Origin: Chloroflexota bacterium
GTDB lineage: Bacteria > Chloroflexota > Anaerolineae > Anaerolineales > Villigracilaceae
Assembly (NCBI GenBank): GCA_020217065.1
Contig: JAIWOB010000037.1
Span: 1 to 10,000 of the forward strand
Length of the DNA: 10,000 bases
Reading direction: 5' to 3'
Below are positions 6,416-10,000 of the stretch, in pieces. The notes below the pieces were generated by a model. The model was given only the letters and a program-made list of their open reading frames with translations, was not told where the DNA came from and made no database searches. A program made the translations under genes and the position numbers. How positions within the stretch are numbered: position 1 is the first letter of the stretch; every line of letters begins with the position of its first letter.

Positions 6416-7891
6416 TTATTCGACCCAGTCAAAAGTGCGGAGCACCGCTTTCTTCCAGCCGGCGTATAATTTTTCGCGCAGGTCGGAATCCATCTTCGGC
6501 GTCCATTCTTTGTCTTTGCCCCAGTTGGCGCGGAGTTCGTCGTAATCCTTCCAAAAGCCGACGGCGAGCCCCGCCGCGTATGCCGCGCCCAGGGCGGTGG
6601 TCTCCGCCACTTTGGGACGCACTACAGGCACGCCCAAAATATCCGACTGGAACTGCATGAGCAATTCGTTGAAGACCATGCCGCCGTCCGCTTTCAACGC
6701 GGTGAGTTTGACGCCCGAATCTCTTTCCATGGCGTCCAATACTTCGCGGGTTTGGTAGGCGGTGGCTTCGAGGGCGGCGCGGGCGATATGACCTTTGTTG
6801 ACATAACGCGTCATTCCGACAATGGCGCCGCGCGCGTTTGATTTCCAATACGGAGCGTACAAACCGGAAAAGGCTGGAACGAAATAGATTCCGCCGCTGT
6901 CTTCCACGCTCTTCGCCAGCGTTTCCACGTCGGCGGATTTTTGTATGACGCCCAGGTTGTCGCGCAGCCACTGAACCAGGGCGCCGGTGATGGCTATCGA
7001 GCCTTCAAGGGCGTAAACCGCCTTTTGAGCGCCAATCTTGTACCCGAGAGTGGTCAACAAGCCAGATTTGGACGGCACGGGAATCTCGCCCATGTTCATC
7101 AACATAAAACAGCCTGTGCCGTAGGTGTTCTTCGCCTCGCCGGCGCTGAAGCAGGTCTGCCCGAACAAAGCCGCCTGCTGGTCGCCCAAATCGCCGCAGA
7201 CTGGAACGCCCGGCAAAATCGCCTTTGCCGAACCGTACACTTCCGACGAAGATTTGATTTCAGGCATCATCGCGCGCGGAATGCCGAGCAGCCGCAGCAA
7301 GTCTTCGTCCCAATCCAAAGTTCTCAGGTTCATCAGCAGCGTGCGCGAAGCGTTGGTGACGTCGGTGACGTGCGCCCCCGTCAAGTTCCAGATAACCCAA
7401 GTGTCCATATTGCCGAAAGCCAATTCGCCTTTTTCGGCTTTGGCGCGAGCGCCTTCCACGTTGTCGAGTATCCACTTGATTTTCGGACCTGAAAAGTACG
7501 TCGCGAGCGGAAGACCCGTTTTTTCGCGCAGGCGGTCTTGTCCGCCTTCTTTCGCCAGTTCGTTGCAGATGAGGTCGGTGCGGGTATCCTGCCAGACAAT
7601 CGCGTTGTAAACGGGTTTTCCCGTCGCTTTCTCCCACACGACGGTCGTTTCGCGCTGGTTGGTAATGCCGATTGCGGCGATGTCGCTCAACTTTAGACTT
7701 TCCAAAGCGCCCCGCATAACTTCTTGCGCGCGCGCCCATATTTCAAGCGGGTCATGCTCCACCCAGCCGGGTTTGGGATATATTTGTTGATGTTCTTTTT
7801 GGTCTGCGGCGACGATGTTTCCCCCATGGTCGAAAACGATGAAACGGGTGCTGGTGGTCCCCTGGTCTATTGCGGCGACATATTTTGACAT
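6416..7891 (-). CDS. glpK: Glycerol kinase
   Basis: The protein has 491 residues, slightly below the usual ~500. This FGGY-family kinase phosphorylates glycerol with ATP to sn-glycerol 3-phosphate, which traps it in the cytoplasm for GlpD. Motifs in order: phosphate-binding DQGTTSTR (9-16); TNQRETT (77-83, Arg80/Glu81 for glycerol); VWQDTRT; FGGY signature 1 [11 protein letters not shown] (132-142, Tyr132 glycerol contact); catalytic Asp237 in [23 protein letters not shown]; and signature 2 [26 protein letters not shown] in its usual place. The ATG at 7891 follows GAAGGAAGG. The gene starts a unit after a terminator and continues toward glpD. The extreme 3' end has been tandemly duplicated just downstream. 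The shorter N- and C-terminal ends compared with E. coli suggest that the enterobacterial IIA-Glc control site is absent, which I cannot confirm by alignment. Confidence 0.97.
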   Translation of the reverse strand: MSKYVAAIDQGTTSTRFIVFDHGGNIVAADQKEHQQIYPKPGWVEHDPLEIWARAQEVMRGALESLKLSDIAAIGITNQRETTVVWEKATGKPVYNAIVWQDTRTDLICNELAKEGGQDRLREKTGLPLATYFSGPKIKWILDNVEGARAKAEKGELAFGNMDTWVIWNLTGAHVTDVTNASRTLLMNLRTLDWDEDLLRLLGIPRAMMPEIKSSSEVYGSAKAILPGVPVCGDLGDQQAALFGQTCFSAGEAKNTYGTGCFMLMNMGEIPVPSKSGLLTTLGYKIGAQKAVYALEGSIAITGALVQWLRDNLGVIQKSADVETLAKSVEDSGGIYFVPAFSGLYAPYWKSNARGAIVGMTRYVNKGHIARAALEATAYQTREVLDAMERDSGVKLTALKADGGMVFNELLMQFQSDILGVPVVRPKVAETTALGAAYAAGLAVGFWKDYDELRANWGKDKEWTPKMDSDLREKLYAGWKKAVLRTFDWVE

Positions 7892-7927
7892 GGCAGCCTT
7901 CCTTCGTGACGTTTTTCTTTAACCGCA

Positions 7928-7957
7928 ATTTTACCCGCAAGCGTGACATTTTGTCTT
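7928..7957 (-). promoter_or_regulatory. Candidate glpK promoter with overlapping small palindrome
   Basis: On the minus strand TAAAAT (7933-7928) is preceded at 18 nt by AAGACA (7957-7952), a 4/6 match to TTGACA. It would give a leader of about 30 nt ending in the GAAGGAAGG ribosome site of glpK. A short palindrome GACAAAATGTC (7955-7945) overlaps the -35 region and could be an operator. The position right after a terminator supports a new transcription start here. The boxes themselves are weak. Confidence 0.45.
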
Positions 7958-7964
7958 CCCCAAT

Positions 7965-7984
7965 GGGCGGGACGAGCGCCGCCC
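7965..7984 (-). repeat. GC-rich hairpin between terminator and glpK promoter
   Basis: GGGCGG at 7965-7970 pairs with CCGCCC at 7979-7984 across 8 nt. It follows the T-tract of the main terminator and may add to termination or to 3'-end stability of the aquaporin transcript. No other role is visible. Confidence 0.4.
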
Positions 7985-7985
7985 A

Positions 7986-8024
7986 AATAAAAAGGCAGTT
8001 TCGCCGGCGGCGAGAACTGCCTTT
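7986..8024 (-). terminator. Rho-independent terminator after the aquaporin gene
   Basis: On the minus strand AAAGGCAGTT (8024-8015), a one-base bulge, and TCGCC (8013-8009) pair with GGCGA (8005-8001) and AACTGCCTTT (8000-7991) around a three-base GCC loop. That is a stem of about 15 bp. It runs into TTTTTATTT, a clear U-tract. It begins 19 nt after the aquaporin stop and separates that gene from glpK, so glpK needs its own promoter. Confidence 0.88.
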
Positions 8025-8042
8025 CAGGCTTCGCTTCTAATT

Positions 8043-8771
8043 CTAGGAAGGCTTGGTCTGGGAATCGGGTTCTTCGGCTTCTTCTTCCTCTTCGGTTTCC
8101 TCTTCTTTTGCGTTATTCTCATCCAGGAAGTTGGAGACAATCACCGCCAGCGTCGCTCCAAGCAAGGGACCGAAGAGGTAAATGACGTAGGTGTAAACGT
8201 TCGTCAGGCTTGGCGCGGCGAAAATGGCGCCTGCCAGGGTGCGGGCGGGGTTCATGGACGCGCCGGTAAAAGGAAGGCCGGCGATGTTTGCGAAGGCGTA
8301 GGTCACGCCAATCGCCCAGCCCGCCAGCCGGATTCCGCCTTCTTCGTCCTTTACGCGCAAGACCGTATTGACGAGGAAGAAAGTCAATATGGCTTCGACC
8401 ACCATCGCCATCACCGGCTGCGATTTGTTGAGCGCGCCGACCGTCACGCCGCCTTCAATCGTCGCGCCCAGCGGCTCGAGAATGGTCTTGAGGAAGAAGG
8501 CTGCCAGAATTGCCCCCGCGAATTGGGCAATCCAGTAAAAGACCGCCGCCAGCCATTTGACGTCGCCGTTCAACGCGGCGCCGAATGTAATCGCAGGGTT
8601 GAAGTGCGCGCCTGAAATGCGCCCATACGCCAGATGAAGAGCCGCCTGCGTAAGCCCAACCGCCAGGGCGATGCCGACCAGACCCGCGTTGACGATGCCC
8701 GCGCTCATGCCGATGAACGCCAGCGCAAAGGCGCCGACGAACTCGGCGAGGAATACTTTTGAATTGAACAT
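8043..8771 (-). CDS. MIP-family channel (aquaporin / glycerol facilitator)
   Basis: The protein has 242 residues, six hydrophobic segments and the two half-helix NPA motifs SGAHFNPAIT (Asn58) and TGASMNPART (Asn174). It is an integral membrane channel for water or small neutral solutes, and its place beside glpK/glpD suggests glycerol entry. By hand alignment to E. coli AqpZ around both NPA motifs, the aromatic/Arg filter positions are Val38, Asn162, Ala171 and Arg177. AqpZ has Phe/His/Thr/Arg and GlpF has Trp/Gly/Phe/Arg, so neither class fits and I do not assign glpF or aqpZ. The C-terminus (about 218-242) is a strongly acidic tail with mostly Glu from 222 to 234. The ATG at 8771 follows GGAG at a good distance. 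The gene sits 50 nt after fmt and ends at a strong terminator. Confidence 0.92.
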   Translation of the reverse strand: MFNSKVFLAEFVGAFALAFIGMSAGIVNAGLVGIALAVGLTQAALHLAYGRISGAHFNPAITFGAALNGDVKWLAAVFYWIAQFAGAILAAFFLKTILEPLGATIEGGVTVGALNKSQPVMAMVVEAILTFFLVNTVLRVKDEEGGIRLAGWAIGVTYAFANIAGLPFTGASMNPARTLAGAIFAAPSLTNVYTYVIYLFGPLLGATLAVIVSNFLDENNAKEEETEEEEEAEEPDSQTKPS

Positions 8772-8795
8772 GGTTTCTCCAAAAATGTGGTTTGA

Positions 8796-8820
8796 AATAC
8801 AACCCTTGCGGGTTGAATTC
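8796..8820 (-). repeat. Hairpin in the fmt-aquaporin gap
   Basis: On the minus strand CAACCC and GGGTTG (six pairs) close a GCAA tetraloop of the stable GNRA type. A T-T mismatch and about four further A-T or G-T pairs extend the stem. No T-tract follows, so it is not a standard terminator. It could be an mRNA processing or stabilising element ahead of the aquaporin message. Nothing else is seen in this 50-nt gap apart from the aquaporin ribosome site. Confidence 0.4.
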
Positions 8821-8821
8821 G

Positions 8822-9733
8822 CTATGATAACCAGTCTCGCGCGCCCGCCAGAAAGGATTTGCCCGGCATGACTTTTTTCCCCGCAGGTTGGACTTCTTCC
8901 AAGACCAGCGCCCCTTCAGAGGTCTGAACTGCCGGTTTTCCGCCAGCAATCAGCCTTGTCCCGCATGTTCCAGCGGGGCTGTTGTCGAGGACGGAGGCGC
9001 GCAATACTTTGAGCGGATTTCCTTTCCATGCGAACCAGGCGCAGGGCCAGGGGTTCATCGCCCGCACACGCCGTTCCAACTCGGCGGCGGGGCGGTTGAA
9101 GTCGAGCAAGCCGTCTTCTTTTCTTAAGGTCGGGGCGTAGGTCGCTCCTTCTTCCGGCTGGGCGGCGGGTTCAAGCGTTCCCGCAAGATAGGCGGGCAAA
9201 GTATCAAGGAGTAGATTCGCGCCCAGCGCCGACAAGGTTTCGAGGACCGCGCCAGCCGTGTCGTCCCGTCCAATGGGAATGGATTTTGCGGCGAGGATGG
9301 GGCCGGTGTCGACGCCGGCTTCCATTTTCATAATGGTCACGCCCGTTTCCGCGTCGCCAGCCAAAATGGCGGCTTGCACTGGCGCCGCGCCGCGCCAGCG
9401 GGGGAGCAGCGAAGCATGGACGTTGACGCAGCCGTAAGGGGGCAAGTCGAGCGTTTCGCGTCTGAGAATCTGCCCAAACGCGGCGACTACAATTAAGTCG
9501 GGATTCCATTCCCGCAATTGAGCCATGCCTTCTTTGAGTTTTTCGGGTTGTATTATGGGAACGCCCAGTTGCAACGCGAGCGTTTTTACCGGCGGGGGGG
9601 TCAACTCGCGCCCGCGCCCCGAAGCGCGGTCTGGCTGGGTGACAACGCCGACAAGTTGATATTCTTTTGCCAAAGCGGAAAGGCTGGGCAGGGCGAAAGC
9701 GGGAGACCCCATGAAGACAATGCGGGCGGACAT
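8822..9733 (-). CDS. fmt: Methionyl-tRNA formyltransferase
   Basis: The protein has 303 residues, near the usual ~310. The enzyme formylates the amino group of Met-tRNA(fMet) with 10-formyltetrahydrofolate before translation initiation. The N-terminal start RIVFMGSPAFALPSL, the loop TQPDRASGRGRELTPPPVK (32-50), and the active-site block CVNVHASLLPRWRGAAPVQ (102-120) are typical. Asn104, His106 and Asp142 (in GVDTGPI) match E. coli Asn106, His108 and Asp144. The C-terminal domain begins around residue 200. I chose the ATG at 9733 because similarity begins there. An in-frame extension to 9826 would cross the promoter region and encodes nothing family-like. No Shine-Dalgarno sequence precedes the ATG. 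Instead an extended -10 box ends 6 nt upstream, suggesting a leaderless mRNA. The usual partner def is not visible. Confidence 0.96.
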   Translation of the reverse strand: MSARIVFMGSPAFALPSLSALAKEYQLVGVVTQPDRASGRGRELTPPPVKTLALQLGVPIIQPEKLKEGMAQLREWNPDLIVVAAFGQILRRETLDLPPYGCVNVHASLLPRWRGAAPVQAAILAGDAETGVTIMKMEAGVDTGPILAAKSIPIGRDDTAGAVLETLSALGANLLLDTLPAYLAGTLEPAAQPEEGATYAPTLRKEDGLLDFNRPAAELERRVRAMNPWPCAWFAWKGNPLKVLRASVLDNSPAGTCGTRLIAGGKPAVQTSEGALVLEEVQPAGKKVMPGKSFLAGARDWLS

Positions 9734-9739
9734 GCGTTG

Positions 9740-9748
9740 ATTGTAGCA
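9740..9748 (-). promoter_or_regulatory. Extended -10 promoter of fmt (leaderless start)
   Basis: The minus strand reads TGC-TACAAT (9748-9740), an extended -10 element, followed by six bases and then the fmt ATG. A TTCACC stretch about 18 nt further upstream is a weak -35. Initiation at the usual 6-7 nt beyond the -10 box would put the transcript's first base at or next to the A of the ATG. Confidence 0.6.
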
Positions 9749-9779
9749 CAGACAGTACCCATGGGTGAAAATACGCCGG

Positions 9780-9807
9780 TTGCGCGGCGATGGAATTGGT
9801 GTAAAAT
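9780..9807 (+). promoter_or_regulatory. Promoter of the DUF4870-like gene
   Basis: TTGCGC (9780-9785) and TAAAAT (9802-9807) are spaced by 16 nt on the plus strand. The transcript would start around 9814, leaving a leader of about 33 nt that contains the GGAGGA ribosome site. It is back to back with the fmt promoter, so the two share about 115 nt of control region. Confidence 0.6.
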
Positions 9808-9846
9808 ACGATAAACCTAAAACCAACTTATTCGGAGGAAAAAATC

Positions 9847-10000
9847 ATGTCTCAAGCGCCAATGTCACCCGATATCACCAGCGACGATAAATTGTGGGCG
9901 ATGCTGAGTTACCTCATCCCCGTCATTGCAGTTGTTGTGCTTTTAATGGACGATAAGAAGAACCGCCCTTATATTAAATTTAACGCCATTCAATCCATCG
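9847..10000 (+). CDS. DUF4870/Tic20-like small membrane protein (partial, right edge)
   Basis: Fifty-one codons are visible before the window ends. A strong ribosome site GGAGGA (9834-9839) lies 7 nt before the ATG. After a short polar N-terminus the protein reads DDKLWAMLSYLIPVIAVVVL (first membrane helix, about residues 17-33), then MDDKKNRPYIKFNAIQSI. The pattern of helix, short charged loop and 'RPYIKFNAIQS' is characteristic of DUF4870 proteins, small multi-pass membrane proteins of unknown function distantly related to Tic20. It is the only plus-strand gene, diverging from fmt. Family is judged from one motif and a truncated sequence. Confidence 0.8.
   Translation, partial: MSQAPMSPDITSDDKLWAMLSYLIPVIAVVVLLMDDKKNRPYIKFNAIQSI

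Larger units (their letters stand above)
6147..6493. repeat. 103-bp tandem duplication of the glpK 3' end, one copy interrupted
   Basis: Two direct copies are visible. Copy 2 is 6391-6493 (103 bp) and contains the true end of glpK. Copy 1 is 6147-6390 and is exactly 103 bp once a 141-bp insertion (130-bp element plus 11-bp duplicated target) is removed. The uninterrupted block 6309-6390 matches 6412-6493 over 82 bp with two differences (6341/6444 and 6380/6483). The leader ATCTTCAGGATTTGCG is also repeated at 6147 and 6391. ATCTTC recurs at both ends (6147, 6391) and again at 6492 inside glpK, so slippage at a short repeat is a plausible origin. The duplicated block ends right at the glpD ribosome site. 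Confidence 0.9.

Noticed and set aside
6147..6493. CRISPR-like repeats
   Set aside because: Only two long direct copies exist, without spacers of constant length, and no cas genes are present.
6287..6545. Two plus-strand small frames with repeated peptide segments over the glpK tail
   Set aside because: The repeats come from the 103-bp DNA duplication read on the wrong strand. There is no ribosome site and no sign of coding.
9734..9826. N-terminal extension of Fmt
   Set aside because: The extra 31 codons cross the divergent promoter region, and Fmt homology starts at the ATG at 9733.

Overview
The window looks like a GC-rich bacterial chromosome segment. It is most likely from the Chloroflexota (Anaerolineae-like), judging from overall protein character and TAAAAT/TACAAT-type -10 boxes. 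This assignment is an impression and is not proven by any marker gene here. Every complete gene lies on the minus strand. Only the right-most partial gene runs on the plus strand, divergent from fmt.

Read in the direction of transcription (right to left), the layout has four parts. (1) At 9734-9846 a divergent promoter region separates a plus-strand DUF4870/Tic20-like small membrane protein (partial) from fmt, the methionyl-tRNA formyltransferase. fmt appears to be leaderless, with its extended -10 box ending 6 nt before the ATG. (2) Next come a MIP-family channel (aquaporin/glyceroporin), a strong rho-independent terminator, glpK (glycerol kinase) and glpD (FAD glycerol-3-phosphate dehydrogenase). 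Together these form a glycerol uptake and oxidation module: entry, phosphorylation, then oxidation to dihydroxyacetone phosphate with electrons passed to the respiratory chain. (3) The 279-nt glpK-glpD gap holds a 103-bp tandem duplication of the glpK 3' end. A 130-bp MITE-like palindromic element has inserted into one copy, with 12-bp perfect terminal inverted repeats and 11-bp target-site duplications. (4) The left 4.4 kb is a tightly packed, translationally coupled glycan gene string: a GT2 polyprenyl-phosphate-type glycosyltransferase, a WbqC-like protein, a SAM methyltransferase, a short divergent DegT-fold protein, the TDP-4-amino-4,6-dideoxygalactose transaminase (rffA/wecE type), and the first codons of a further gene leaving the left edge.

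The left cluster has the composition of a surface-polysaccharide or glycolipid locus built around a 4-amino-4,6-dideoxyhexose. RffA would make the amino sugar nucleotide. WbqC, the methyltransferase and the short DegT paralogue would modify it or a related sugar. The GT2 would load a sugar onto a lipid carrier. The nucleotide-sugar dehydratase and synthetase genes (rmlA/rmlB) are not in this window.

The most noteworthy items are the nested MITE within the tandem duplication, the short DegT paralogue overlapping rffA, an attenuator-like hairpin inside the glycan operon, and an aquaporin with a non-canonical predicted selectivity filter. No RNA gene, CRISPR array, phage gene or transposase was found.
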